From positions 1 through 64,000 of the forward strand of contig NZ_VIRF01000128.1 of assembly GCF_008107685.1 (NCBI RefSeq): a stretch of DNA of 64,000 nt, given 5' to 3'. Below the pieces are notes generated by a model, which worked only from the letters and a program-made list of their open reading frames with translations, did not search any database and was not told the DNA's origin. Every line of letters begins with the position of its first letter. The stretch's first letter is position 1. Shown piece by piece: positions 15,901 to 23,929 of the stretch. The stretch comes from Novosphingobium sp. BW1. GTDB taxonomy: Bacteria; Pseudomonadota; Alphaproteobacteria; Sphingomonadales; Sphingomonadaceae. A program made the translations under genes and the position numbers.

Positions 15901-17233
15901 GCGCAGCAAGGGCACGTGCCTGCAGCATGGGGCGATAGGTGGGCGCCGGAGGCAGGACCGAGGCCATGGCCAGGGATTCCACGAGCTGATCGGGATGCGC
16001 GGGAGCGCCCGGGATTGCGATGCGGGAGAGCCGCCAGGGCACATAGATGCCGACGGGATCGCCCGCTGGCAGCGGCGTCTCGCGGACAGTGTATTCGATC
16101 GGCTTTGCTACATCGTCGACGCGCGGGTCCCGCTGGGGCAAGGTGCGGCGCGGCAATGCAAGCCCCGAGAACAAGGGTGACGTGGCAGGCCGCGCTGCGA
16201 CACGCACCGGCGGTTGCGGCAGTGCCGCCGCAGGTGGCGGTGTCGGCGAGGGATCGAGCCGGGGCGGCAGCGCCAGAATGACTGGCAGGGCCTCTTCCAG
16301 CGAATGGACTATGTGGCGCTCCACCGGCCCCGCCCCGCCCTTGTCGTAAACAAGCAGGCGCACCGCGATGCTGGTACCATGTTTGGCGAAAGGACTTCCC
16401 AGGATCGTCAGTTCCGCGCGCGGCGGCGCGGCCTCGGCAACCGCCGTGTAGCCCGCTGGTGCGCTGCCGTCACAGGCGAACCCCGGCGGCATGATCGCGA
16501 CGCAGCGCCCGCCAGGACGGAGCCGCAGCAGCGCCGAACGCAGATGGCGCGCGCCGGCGTGCCGATCGGCGCCGCGACCCTCGCTACGGCTGAAGGGCGG
16601 ATTGATCAGGACGACGTCGGGAGTGAGGCTACTGGGCAGCTTGTCGTGGATGAACTCGGCATCGTGGATGGTGACCTCGCGGTCCAACGCCCTGCCCAGC
16701 AATGTAGCTCGGCCGGGATCGCGTTCGTTGAGCAGCAGCCGCGCACCGGCCTGTGCCGGATGGACGGCGAGCATTCCGGTCCCCGCAGACGGTTCGAGCA
16801 CAAGGTCAGACGGGACAATCCGCGCGGCTTTGGCAGCAAGCCAGGACAGCGCCAGCGGGGTGCTGAACTGCTGTAAATCGATCTGGGTCTCGGACCGATA
16901 GGTCTGTGTCGGCAGGCTCTTCTGCAACGCGAGAAGCGCGGCAAACATGGCACGGGGATCGTCACCATGCAGCGGGTTGCAGTCGTTGCTTTGCAGCAGC
17001 ATGACCTGTGCGGTCTCAAGCGCATCGTAGGCATCGCGCATCGACCAGGCGCCATCAGCATCCGATGCGCCAAACGTCTCCGCCATCAGCTGCGTGAGGT
17101 TTTGGCGGGTTACCGGTTGAGAACGCGACAGCCTGCCGGCCACCGCCCTGGCAACGACAAGCAGCTTGTCAGCCTTGGTGACACCGGCGGCGTCATCGGC
17201 ACCGTCGGCGATTTTGAAAAGTGGGAGATTCAT
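12938..17233 (-). CDS. DNA methyltransferase / strawberry-notch helicase fusion
   Basis: 1431 residues. The N-terminal part contains an N6-adenine-type methyltransferase core: SAM-binding LEPSAGTGML (about 146) and catalytic NPPF (about 211). The central and C-terminal parts are a strawberry-notch (SNO) SF2 helicase-like unit: GDGTGVGKG Walker A variant (about 494), DEAH box in LVFDEAHAMAN (about 599) and an arginine-finger-type region QGLGRTHRTNQ (about 1009). Such fusions are known from alphaproteobacterial plasmids and phages and are predicted to remodel and methylate incoming or resident DNA; no activity is proven. ATG 17233 has AAGGAT about 12 nt upstream. It sits downstream of the ParB-like gene with a strong terminator between them. 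Confidence 0.9.
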   Translation of the reverse strand: MNLPLFKIADGADDAAGVTKADKLLVVARAVAGRLSRSQPVTRQNLTQLMAETFGASDADGAWSMRDAYDALETAQVMLLQSNDCNPLHGDDPRAMFAALLALQKSLPTQTYRSETQIDLQQFSTPLALSWLAAKAARIVPSDLVLEPSAGTGMLAVHPAQAGARLLLNERDPGRATLLGRALDREVTIHDAEFIHDKLPSSLTPDVVLINPPFSRSEGRGADRHAGARHLRSALLRLRPGGRCVAIMPPGFACDGSAPAGYTAVAEAAPPRAELTILGSPFAKHGTSIAVRLLVYDKGGAGPVERHIVHSLEEALPVILALPPRLDPSPTPPPAAALPQPPVRVAARPATSPLFSGLALPRRTLPQRDPRVDDVAKPIEYTVRETPLPAGDPVGIYVPWRLSRIAIPGAPAHPDQLVESLAMASVLPPAPTYRPMLQARALAALSDAQLETVIQAGEAFERDLHGTFVPNEAGDQLADAAEGYVYRTGYFIGDGTGVGKGREVAASILDQWNRGRRKAVWISLASGLIEDARRDWAALGGLPIDIQPLDAFPLGGPIAMASGILFLTYATLRSSRHDEASRLQQIRTWLGDDFEGMLVFDEAHAMANAAGTETEFGAARGSEQGLAGVRLQHALPRARVLYVSATGATDPANLCYAARLGLWGPGTAFRDRAGFMAAMEDGGIAAMEIVARDLKAMGLYTARALSFAGVEYEALEHKLTPDQIAIYDAYADAWGIIHQHLAEALKATGVVDRMSGDMLNSQAKGSALSRFESAKQRFFGQVLLSMKMPSLIPAIESEVAAGHAAVVQLVTTGEAVLERRLSGLSVQERAHLAVDVSPRDGLIDYLRNAFPTRQMRVFTASDGTARSELMVDDQGAPVPCREALAARDDLIEQLCGMPPIPAALDALIAHFGSDVVAEVTGRTKRIVLDPHGNQKLESRSPGARKADSDAFMAGRKAILAFSDAGGTGRSYHADMGCGSAGKRRIHFLLEPGWKAASAIQGLGRTHRTNQASAPVFRPVTTDCKGERRFISTIARRLDSLGALTRGQRQTGGQNLFDPADNLESTYAREALTQWYHLLHAGKLTSTTLADFTSLTGLKLVEEDSGVLLERLPPIQRWLNRILALRIAAQNAIFEEYGGLIQARIDAAREAGTLDLGVETIVAEHIMPLGEKVLRTDPVTGAQTRLLRLELHTKPRITSWARLTRMWEGNEGIAWLRNGRSGKVALRVPSWSITDEDGRPVPMCQLVRPTGSERIAAQGLESTHWQAIEQDAFRALWVAEVAAASAHLNVETVSLATGLLLPVWHKLPADDVRVRRIIDRNGEALLGRIVMPAAVEKLQAEFGLRASVRLTTGELIAAARSDSGVPVPGLEGVRLASVFVNNSRRLELRGAASGDRDWLKARGCFTEVIQYTTRLFVPLDRAEEVLSAIARG

Positions 17234-17323
17234 GGAGGTGATCCTTGAATAGTTTGGGCGGCACTTGCGCCGCCTCGCCCATCCCTCCTTCCCTCTCGGT
17301 CCGCGTGGGCCGGACGCAAGGAA

Positions 17324-17355
17324 ACCGGGCCGCGACGAGGTCGTCGCGGCCCGGT
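17324..17355 (-). terminator. Strong intrinsic terminator after the ParB-like gene
   Basis: ACCGGGCCGCGAC (17324-17336), loop GAGGTC, GTCGCGGCCCGGT (17343-17355): a perfect 13-bp stem. On the minus strand it is followed by TTCCTTG. It begins 20 bp after the stop codon of the ParB-like gene. Confidence 0.75.
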
Positions 17356-17374
17356 CAGGAGGGTTCAGTCGTGT

Positions 17375-19435
17375 TCAGGCTGCTGCGGCGATCGGATCGC
17401 TGGCAGGGTTCGGTTCGATTTCCATTTCGGGACCGGTTTCCATTTCCGGCTCGATGCTCGCCGCATCGGTGCCGTTGTCATCCGATGCGAGGCTTGCGCC
17501 ATTCGCTGGTTCGAGCGGCGCGAAGCGCATGGCATCGGGAAGCCAGGCCAAAGCCTGCTCCTTGATGTCGGACTCGACCAGGATGTCGCCGGCAAACAGC
17601 TTCTCGGCCGACGCTGCAAGGTCGTGCTTTTTCGAAGCGCCGTAGCGCTGGCGAAGATCCACGCCGCCGACTTCGTTGAACAGATCAAGGATCGCCGGCT
17701 TGGTGATGCGATCGAAGTAGTTGCGGGCCGTAGGTCGCCACCAGGCCGCGACATCGATATCCAGTTTCGTGCCCAGATGGTCGATGAAGACACTGCCCGT
17801 AGCACCTCCCGGCACAGCGTCGATCGTGCGCGCTACCGCCCAGCCCAGCCAGGCCGCGATGGCCTCCTCGGGCAGAGCGCAGAAGGCATCGTAGCGCATC
17901 CGGACATCATCGTGATCGCACCAGCTGCAATCGAGTGTGCCTTCGATCCGTGCCCATTCCTCGGCCGCCTGCGTGCCGCTCTCGAAGTTGGCGACGCGAG
18001 GAGACGGCACGCGGGCGCGAAGGTCACTGGCGAGTTCCATGCCGCCGTAGAGCCGGGTTGCCGCATCGGCCATGATGAAGGTTCCGAGGTCCAGCGCGAA
18101 ACGCGGATCGCTTGCGACATGAACTGCCAGCATTTCCGTCTTCATCATGGCGAGTTCGTCGATGAGACGCTGGCTGTGGGCAGGCTTTGCGGCGACCTCG
18201 GCCTGATCGTCCTCACCATCCTCGTCATCGCCGTCATGGGCCTCGATGGCCTCGTCGTCGCCCGCCTGCTCATCGATCGGTGCGACATAGAGCTGCTCGT
18301 GAACCCTGGGCTGGCCATCGCGGCCAATCACTACATATGCGAGCGAGGAAGCCTTCTGCTCGTCAGTGAGGACCGGTGTGCGGTTCTGGATCGCCTCGTA
18401 TTCCGCCTCGAGCGCCTGGACACGGGCTTCGTCATCGGCCGTGTAACCCTCGCCGTCCTCGTCGGCGGCCGTCTCTTCGATGGCCTCGATCTCGGACTGG
18501 ATCGCGTCGCAGCGCGCTTCCTGCTCCTCGGTGAGCGGCGGCAGCTCACCGTCGACATGGCGCAGGGCATAAGTCTCGGTGTAGGGAATATGGGAAGCTG
18601 GAACCGCGCGGATCTGGCCATAGCCTTCCCGCTCACGGATAGCTTCGGCGGCCGCGGTGAGCTCTTCCTCTGCGAGGTGATCGAGGATATCACCGTCGAT
18701 CCACATCTCGCTTTCCTCGTCGGAAAAGAGATCGGCATCGATCCGGCCGCCCGAAGCTACATAGGCTTCGCGGCCCACCAGCAGCGCCTTGGGGTCACTG
18801 CCGCGATAGCCACCCGAGGCAAGCTGGCGGCGGATTTCGCTGAGGTTGCTGCGGTAATAGCCCTGCCCCAGTTGCTCGAACACCGAGGCCTGGCGCGCGG
18901 TATCCGACGTACTGGCGTAAGCCATGGCGACATCGAGCGTGATCTCGCCTTCACGCAGGGCCTCAAAGACCGGTTCGGCGAGGTTGGCCAGCCGGAGGCG
19001 GCCAAGGACGAAGCGCTCGGTAAGGCCGAAACGCTTGGCGATGTCTGCAGGCGTCTTCTTCTCGGTCTCGATGATATCCTGAAAGGCGCGGCAGGCATCG
19101 GCCGGCGACATCGAGAGCTTGAAGAAGTTTTCCGAAAGGCTGATTTCGATGGCGTTACCCGCTTCGGCCACCACCATCACCGGCAGTTCAGTATCGGCGG
19201 GAAGGTCGCCCTTCTCGATCGCGCGGTGGACAGCATCGAGGCGGCGGCCTCCGGCTGTAATCCGATAATGGCCCTTCTTGCGCGTGACCGGCAGGCCGAT
19301 GAGGTTCTGGATTACGCCACGGGCGACAATGCTGGCCTCGAGCTGGGCGTCGGCCTCGGAATCGCTCGTCTTGCGCACGTTGCTCGGCGACTTGGTCAGT
19401 TTCGAGGCCGGGACGAAGATGATGGGCTGGGACAT
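17375..19435 (-). CDS. ParB/RepB/Spo0J-family protein
   Basis: 686 residues from ATG 19435 (MSQPIIFVPASKLTKSPSNV). Residues 10-110 form the ParB N-terminal CTPase-like domain with the VRKTSDSEADAQLEASI region and the GHYRITAGGRRLDA motif. A helix-turn-helix follows at about 130-190 (TPADIAKRFGLTERFVLGRL). The remaining 480 residues are long, acidic and specific to this plasmid-type group. Such long ParB-like proteins occur in the same block as DUF932 and SNO genes and may act in DNA binding or regulation rather than segregation, because no ParA gene is nearby. A longer frame upstream lacks homology. Confidence 0.85.
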   Translation of the reverse strand: MSQPIIFVPASKLTKSPSNVRKTSDSEADAQLEASIVARGVIQNLIGLPVTRKKGHYRITAGGRRLDAVHRAIEKGDLPADTELPVMVVAEAGNAIEISLSENFFKLSMSPADACRAFQDIIETEKKTPADIAKRFGLTERFVLGRLRLANLAEPVFEALREGEITLDVAMAYASTSDTARQASVFEQLGQGYYRSNLSEIRRQLASGGYRGSDPKALLVGREAYVASGGRIDADLFSDEESEMWIDGDILDHLAEEELTAAAEAIREREGYGQIRAVPASHIPYTETYALRHVDGELPPLTEEQEARCDAIQSEIEAIEETAADEDGEGYTADDEARVQALEAEYEAIQNRTPVLTDEQKASSLAYVVIGRDGQPRVHEQLYVAPIDEQAGDDEAIEAHDGDDEDGEDDQAEVAAKPAHSQRLIDELAMMKTEMLAVHVASDPRFALDLGTFIMADAATRLYGGMELASDLRARVPSPRVANFESGTQAAEEWARIEGTLDCSWCDHDDVRMRYDAFCALPEEAIAAWLGWAVARTIDAVPGGATGSVFIDHLGTKLDIDVAAWWRPTARNYFDRITKPAILDLFNEVGGVDLRQRYGASKKHDLAASAEKLFAGDILVESDIKEQALAWLPDAMRFAPLEPANGASLASDDNGTDAASIEPEMETGPEMEIEPNPASDPIAAAA

Positions 19436-19467
19436 GGATATTCTCCTGGCGGACGAGGCCCGACCAT

Positions 19468-20394
19468 TCAGGCCGCTTGCCGCGTCCCTTTCACCACTCC
19501 CTTCCTCCCTGTCCGCAGCACGTCGTTCCAATCGTTGAAGCCTATAGGCGGCCAGATCGTCTCGATGGTGCGGCTTGGCAAGGCATGAACCTCACTGGCC
19601 TTGGCGGCGCCGATGTGACCGGCCCTGTCGTTGTCGGGGAGCAGGATCAGGCGGGTGACGGTTTCCGGCACGGCGACATGAGGGAACCGCTCGCTGCCCA
19701 GCGTTGCCCATACCGGGAGACCCAGCAGGATCATGGCTGAAAGAGCGGATTCCACGCCTTCGGCAAGGCCCAGCACCTCAGTCGACGGTGCGAGCAAGAC
19801 CGCGCCTCGCCCCGGTTGGGCAAGAGACCGGCGCGGATTGGCTAGGTCACGGGCACGGCGCGGCTCCTGCGCGTCGAGGAACGTCCTCTGCATCGCGATG
19901 AGGCGGTCATGTTCGTGGATTGCGGCGAGCATGGCGGGGCGAAACACGGCAAGCTTGCCACGTCCCAAGGGCGTATGAGGATGATAGCGCAAGTCGGAGG
20001 GCGTCAGCGGGATCGCGCGGCGACGAAGGTAGGCCTGGGCCAGTGTTCCCGCGATCGGCAGGGCTTCGTCCCACAAGTCCTGCGCACGGCGTCGAAGCCA
20101 GGCTGGGCTGAGGGGCGTATTGGGCAATCCGGCAAGCCTCTCGCCACCGACAGGGATGCTCACGTCGAGCCCCCGGATTGCCCGCATGACATCGATGGTT
20201 GCGCAGCCCGCGAAGCATTTGAACAGCAGGGCCTTCTTGCCGACACGAACAGACAGGCTCGGCGTACGATCGTTATGCGCTGGGCACCGGCACATTCCGC
20301 CGCTCGGCGACCAGATTCCGCCAAGGCGATTGACGAGATCGGCGGCCTCAGTTTCGAGGTCTCGAGAGGTGCGTATGATGGACGATGTGGGCAT
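19468..20394 (-). CDS. Toprim/primase-like DNA-binding protein
   Basis: 308 residues. Near the N-terminus is a CHC2-type zinc-binding pattern: C-R-C-P-A-H (GGMCRCPAHNDRTPSL) and a later FKCFAGC. The C-terminal half has a Toprim-like core: GLAEGVESALSAMILLG (the conserved acidic EG) and LILLPDNDRAGHIGA (the D-x-D motif). The arrangement matches plasmid and phage primase-like proteins annotated with DUF7146/Toprim_3 domains. It may prime replication of the transferred strand. It starts the transcription unit that continues into the ParB-like gene, 32 bp away. Confidence 0.85.
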   Translation of the reverse strand: MPTSSIIRTSRDLETEAADLVNRLGGIWSPSGGMCRCPAHNDRTPSLSVRVGKKALLFKCFAGCATIDVMRAIRGLDVSIPVGGERLAGLPNTPLSPAWLRRRAQDLWDEALPIAGTLAQAYLRRRAIPLTPSDLRYHPHTPLGRGKLAVFRPAMLAAIHEHDRLIAMQRTFLDAQEPRRARDLANPRRSLAQPGRGAVLLAPSTEVLGLAEGVESALSAMILLGLPVWATLGSERFPHVAVPETVTRLILLPDNDRAGHIGAAKASEVHALPSRTIETIWPPIGFNDWNDVLRTGRKGVVKGTRQAA

Positions 20395-20565
20395 GACTGC
20401 TCATCGAACGGAACATGCCCTTCCCCCTCACCGCCTCCAGCGCCCAGAAGCCATGTTCGATTACCGGTGAGTTCCGGCGGCAGGTTTCGGGGGCTTGAGA
20501 GTTGGCCAATCTCGCAACCGCCACAACTCGCATATTCAGCCAAATTGCCCCTCGACAATACAAGC

Positions 20566-20599
20566 GCCCTGCAGGCCGATCGTGACCGGCCTGCAGGGC
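20566..20599 (-). terminator. Perfect 13-bp hairpin downstream of the MucR-like gene
   Basis: GCCCTGCAGGCCG (20566-20578), loop of 8, CGGCCTGCAGGGC (20587-20599). It lies about 50 bp past the stop of the MucR-like gene. On the minus strand the sequence after the stem is GCTTGTATTGT, a weak U tract. It probably terminates the mucR-like transcript. Confidence 0.6.
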
Positions 20600-20648
20600 T
20601 TCGGGGATTATTCGGACTTACCGCGCCGATCCGTGGCTTGCCGGCAAT

Positions 20649-21779
20649 TCAGCGATAGGCCGGTGCCAGCGTCTTGCGCTCCTTACGGGCGGGCTTGGCC
20701 TTGGCACCGTTTTCGGACATCGCAGCCCCACCGCTGGATTTTCTGGATCTGCCCTTTGTTGGCTTGGCCGCAGCAGGAGCAGCTGCTGGACCGGCTTCGG
20801 TGGCCTCGGATACTTCGACTGGAGTCGGGGTTGCTGTGGCATCGGCCGAAGTGGTCTCCGCCGCCGGTTGCCTTGCCATACGCCGTTTGGGAGCCGGCTT
20901 TTTGGCTGCGGCCTTGATTGGCGTGTTTGCTGCTTTTGTCAGCTCCGTCTGAGGTGTGCTCTCTGCCTCGGACGCGGGTGCCGGGCTGACGTTCGGGGTT
21001 TCCGGAGGTGCCGGGACGGCATCGGCGGCATTTACCGGTGCGGCACTGGCCGCAGCGCCCTTAACGCGAGGTCGCCGGACCGGCGCTTTCGGGGCAGCAG
21101 CGGCAGCAGTGCTGGCTGCCTTCTCTGGCGAAGCAGCCTTCTTCTTCGAGGCGCTCTTCCTGGGAGCCGCCTTCGCCTTGACCGGCGTGGCAACTTCTTC
21201 CGTGACTGCAGAGGCCGGTGCTTCCGCAGGCTTGCCCCCGGCACCGGCATCCTTGGCACTGGCGTGCACCCTGGTCGCCACATCACGGCGAAGCTTGGCG
21301 TAGGCCGGTGCGACCATCGGATAATCATCGGGTAGATTGAAGCGAACTCTGTATTCGGTCTCGGTCAGACCATGCTTGCTCAGGTGCCGCCTCAGCATCT
21401 TGAATTTCTCGCCGGTGATCAGCGAGACGATGACATTCGGATCGGCCAGCGATTCCTCGATCGACACCGCAGGTGTATTGATAGCCGAAGCCTGTGGCGC
21501 GGGCTTGGGCGCCAAGGCTTTCGTTTTTGGGGTCTTGGACGGCGCAGCCGGTGTCGCCGCGGGCGTGGTGTCCGGTGCGGATGTAGCCTCCGATTCCGTC
21601 ACCACCTCGTTGCGCTTGCCTTCCGGCTCGGCGGTTTCCTTGGTCGGTATTTCAAAGCCGGAAATCGCCTTGAATACATCGCCCAGCAACGTAGGCAGCT
21701 CCGCAGCGCTGAGCTTGTTGTTGTTCACAAAGGCCGTGACCAGATCAAGCGAAGCGCGGCGCGCGTCAAAGTCGTCCAT
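20649..21779 (-). CDS. MucR-like regulator with an Ala/Lys/Pro-rich tail and no zinc-finger cysteines
   Basis: 376 residues. Residues 1-40 match the MucR/Ros N-terminus (LDLVTAFVNNNKLSAAELPTLL). A 65-residue low-complexity insert follows. Residues 111-168 match the DNA-binding segment (LRRHLSKHGLTETEYRVRF, then NLPDDYPMVAPAYAKLRRDV), but the CxxC zinc ligands expected at 116-120 are absent (DPNVIVSLITGEKF). Residues 170-365 are a long Ala/Lys/Pro-rich tail like that of bacterial H1-like histones, and the end (RKERKTLAPAYR) recalls the usual MucR C-terminus. MucR proteins are known as H-NS-like silencers; this one may coat the element's DNA. The ribosome site is weak; a TTG at 21806 is an alternative start. 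Confidence 0.8.
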   Translation of the reverse strand: MDDFDARRASLDLVTAFVNNNKLSAAELPTLLGDVFKAISGFEIPTKETAEPEGKRNEVVTESEATSAPDTTPAATPAAPSKTPKTKALAPKPAPQASAINTPAVSIEESLADPNVIVSLITGEKFKMLRRHLSKHGLTETEYRVRFNLPDDYPMVAPAYAKLRRDVATRVHASAKDAGAGGKPAEAPASAVTEEVATPVKAKAAPRKSASKKKAASPEKAASTAAAAAPKAPVRRPRVKGAAASAAPVNAADAVPAPPETPNVSPAPASEAESTPQTELTKAANTPIKAAAKKPAPKRRMARQPAAETTSADATATPTPVEVSEATEAGPAAAPAAAKPTKGRSRKSSGGAAMSENGAKAKPARKERKTLAPAYR

Positions 21780-21944
21780 AACTGTCCATCTGGAAATTTG
21801 GTGCAAGGAGCGGTGAACACGTGCTGCTGCGCGTCAGCTTGAATGTCAAATTGCGGCGTCCCTGGCCGCCATCAATGCCAGAATTTCGGCTTCGACAATG
21901 CGGTACCTATGGAACGGCGGAACGTGGCCCGGTAACAAGAGGCC

Positions 21945-22820
21945 GTGAACACACTACCTTTCAGACAGATCGGGATCGTCGGAACCGGCAGGGTCGCGCG
22001 AGCACTTGTGCTCGGTCTGCAGAACCATTCATCGGCGCCTCTCCTGGTATGGGGACGCACACCTGCGAGGTGCCGGGAGGCGGTTGGACATCTTGCCCAT
22101 GCCCAGGCTGTCAGTTCACTCTCCAACATCGTGGATGCCTGCGACATCGTTGCCATTGCGGTTGCCGATGACGCGATCCCAGAGATCGTTCGCGCGATCT
22201 GCGAGGCCGGGGCGCTGAGCCAAGCCCCGCTTGTCTTCCACGTCAGCGGCGGAAGCGGGACAGCGGTGCTTGAACCTCTGCGCCAAATGGGCGCTCAGAC
22301 GGCGGCGATCCATCCTGCCATGACTTTTACAGGCGATCCGGAGCTGGAGTTCAAGCGCATGGCCGGCTCGCGCTTTGCCGTCACCGGGTCTAACCCGGAA
22401 AGCACCCTGCTTGCGCAATCCATCGTGGAAGCGCTCGGCGGAATTTCCGTCGAGATCCCGGAAGGTTCTCGCGCGCTTTATCATGCAGCGCTGTGCCACG
22501 CCGCGAACCATCTCGTTACCTTGTTCGCCGGTGCATCGCATGCTTTGCGCGTCGCCGGTGTGGATGAGCCCGCAGACCTGATTGCACCGCTGGCTCGCGC
22601 AGCCCTGGAAAACAGCATTGCCAATGGATTTGGTGCATTGTCCGGGCCGGTCCTGCGTGGGGATACGGAGACCGTCCGCCGCCACCTCGCGGCACTGGAA
22701 AGCGATTGCCCCGAATTGCTTTCCACCTATCGCGCCATGGCGCTCGCCACTGCCGAAGAACTCGAACGCCGCAGCGACCTGCTCGACCGAGCTGATTTAC
22801 GCAACTTTCTCGGCGAATAA
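21945..22820 (+). CDS. DUF2520/Rossmann-like reductase-type protein
   Basis: 291 residues from a GTG at 21945. An NAD(P)-binding Rossmann motif opens the protein (IGIVGTGRVARAL), followed by an alternating alpha/beta core (DACDIVAIAVADDAI, PLVFHVSGGSG). The C-terminal half is a helical DUF2520-like dimerisation domain (ALYHAALCHAANHLVTLFAG). The family resembles ketopantoate reductase-like and pyrroline-carboxylate reductase-like dehydrogenases, with unknown substrate. It is the first chromosomal-looking gene after the maintenance block and runs on the opposite strand, 166 bp from the MucR start. Confidence 0.8.
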   Translation: MNTLPFRQIGIVGTGRVARALVLGLQNHSSAPLLVWGRTPARCREAVGHLAHAQAVSSLSNIVDACDIVAIAVADDAIPEIVRAICEAGALSQAPLVFHVSGGSGTAVLEPLRQMGAQTAAIHPAMTFTGDPELEFKRMAGSRFAVTGSNPESTLLAQSIVEALGGISVEIPEGSRALYHAALCHAANHLVTLFAGASHALRVAGVDEPADLIAPLARAALENSIANGFGALSGPVLRGDTETVRRHLAALESDCPELLSTYRAMALATAEELERRSDLLDRADLRNFLGE

Positions 22821-22850
22821 CGACGAAGCGAGGACCGTGTCCCGGCAAAG

Positions 22851-23741
22851 TCAGTCTCCAAACCCGTCGCCGAAAAGCCGTCTCTTCAGTTCAGCGGGAG
22901 ACAGATTGTTCCAATCCACCTGATTGTCGCTGCTGCCCGGTCTCGTCTGGTCGGCAGTTGAATCAGCTTGAACATGTGCGGCAGCGGCCAGTTTTTCGAC
23001 GGCCGACGAATGAGTGAGGGAAGGACTGCCGCCTCCATGCCCCGAGGTTCGACGCGAAGGTTCTGAGCGACTGCCTGGATCAATTGGTAAAACGGCCTTA
23101 GCTGCTGGGTTTCGGGAATTGTACAACCACGATCGGGCAGCGGCGTGCATGATGGCTTCCGCGATCCGTGCGTCGGGCGAATTGCGAAACTGAGAGAGAT
23201 CGATAACCATCGCGGAGATGCCTGCCTGTTCGAACCTTAATTTCCCGGGCAGAGATTTGGCGCGCTTTATCGCGAACAAGATGCAAAGCTCACGTCGAAC
23301 ATCGCCTGAGCCTCGAACTATCCTGACGCCGCCAAAGTCGCCGAACACCTCCGGTATTGCGTCTGCCAACCCGGTAATCTCACGCTTGCCGGGAATTAGG
23401 GGAATTCTGACCTCGCGGAATCGCTTCAGCGCATCAGCCGCAAATTTGCTCAAGGCGTGAAGGTGGGCTTCCTTGCAGCGCTGCGCAGCCCCTGAAGCAT
23501 GGGCAAAATGATGGGCACGCACATCGCCTTTGCGGGCGATCAGGTCGGCGCCGCATTCGCATTTCAGGTGATCCGCAGCCCCTCTCCGCGCCCGGTCTAT
23601 GAACAGGCGGGTACCGTCCGGCTTGATGCCCCAGACGATCATGGCGTCCTCTGGCCCCAAGCCGATGCCGCGTTGCATGATCACATAGCCAAGGCTGTTG
23701 CGGTGTTTGGGTTGTTCCATCAATTGCTGTACCATCGACAT
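22851..23741 (-). CDS. CoiA-like competence-family protein
   Basis: 296 residues. The N-terminal 100 residues carry the CoiA-type zinc motif: KCECGADLIARKGDVRAHHF followed by AHASGAAQRCKEA. The central part (about 110-200) could be a degenerate nuclease-like fold (FGDFGGVRIVRGSGDVRREL). The C-terminal 80 residues are Ser/Pro-rich and likely disordered before a short helix. CoiA proteins act in DNA uptake and recombination in Gram-positives; related proteins in Proteobacteria are uncharacterised. It is convergent with the DUF2520-type gene (30 bp) and divergent from the UPF0149 gene (188 bp). Confidence 0.65.
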   Translation of the reverse strand: MSMVQQLMEQPKHRNSLGYVIMQRGIGLGPEDAMIVWGIKPDGTRLFIDRARRGAADHLKCECGADLIARKGDVRAHHFAHASGAAQRCKEAHLHALSKFAADALKRFREVRIPLIPGKREITGLADAIPEVFGDFGGVRIVRGSGDVRRELCILFAIKRAKSLPGKLRFEQAGISAMVIDLSQFRNSPDARIAEAIMHAAARSWLYNSRNPAAKAVLPIDPGSRSEPSRRTSGHGGGSPSLTHSSAVEKLAAAAHVQADSTADQTRPGSSDNQVDWNNLSPAELKRRLFGDGFGD

Positions 23742-23929
23742 CGGAATTCAGTCGAGGAATTGGCAGGTCAGGTAAATCTACGATACGATCGGTCCACTGT
23801 CGAGAATAGCCGCGCGCCAGTAAGCGGGACGTCTTCACTTGATGATCGGCTGGGACTGCCGGTGTTTTTTCCAAATCCAGAACGGGAATCTGGACGCTCA
23901 GCCGTGGATTGGGATAGGGAGCCCGCCAC

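Noticed and set aside
14825..16180. 451-codon plus-strand frame inside the helicase fusion
   Set aside because: Lies within the strawberry-notch coding region, where Walker and DEAH motifs prove the minus strand is coding.
17624..19588. 654-codon plus-strand frame opposite the ParB-like gene
   Set aside because: The reverse strand has clear ParB motifs; this frame has none and runs past the ParB start into the next gene.
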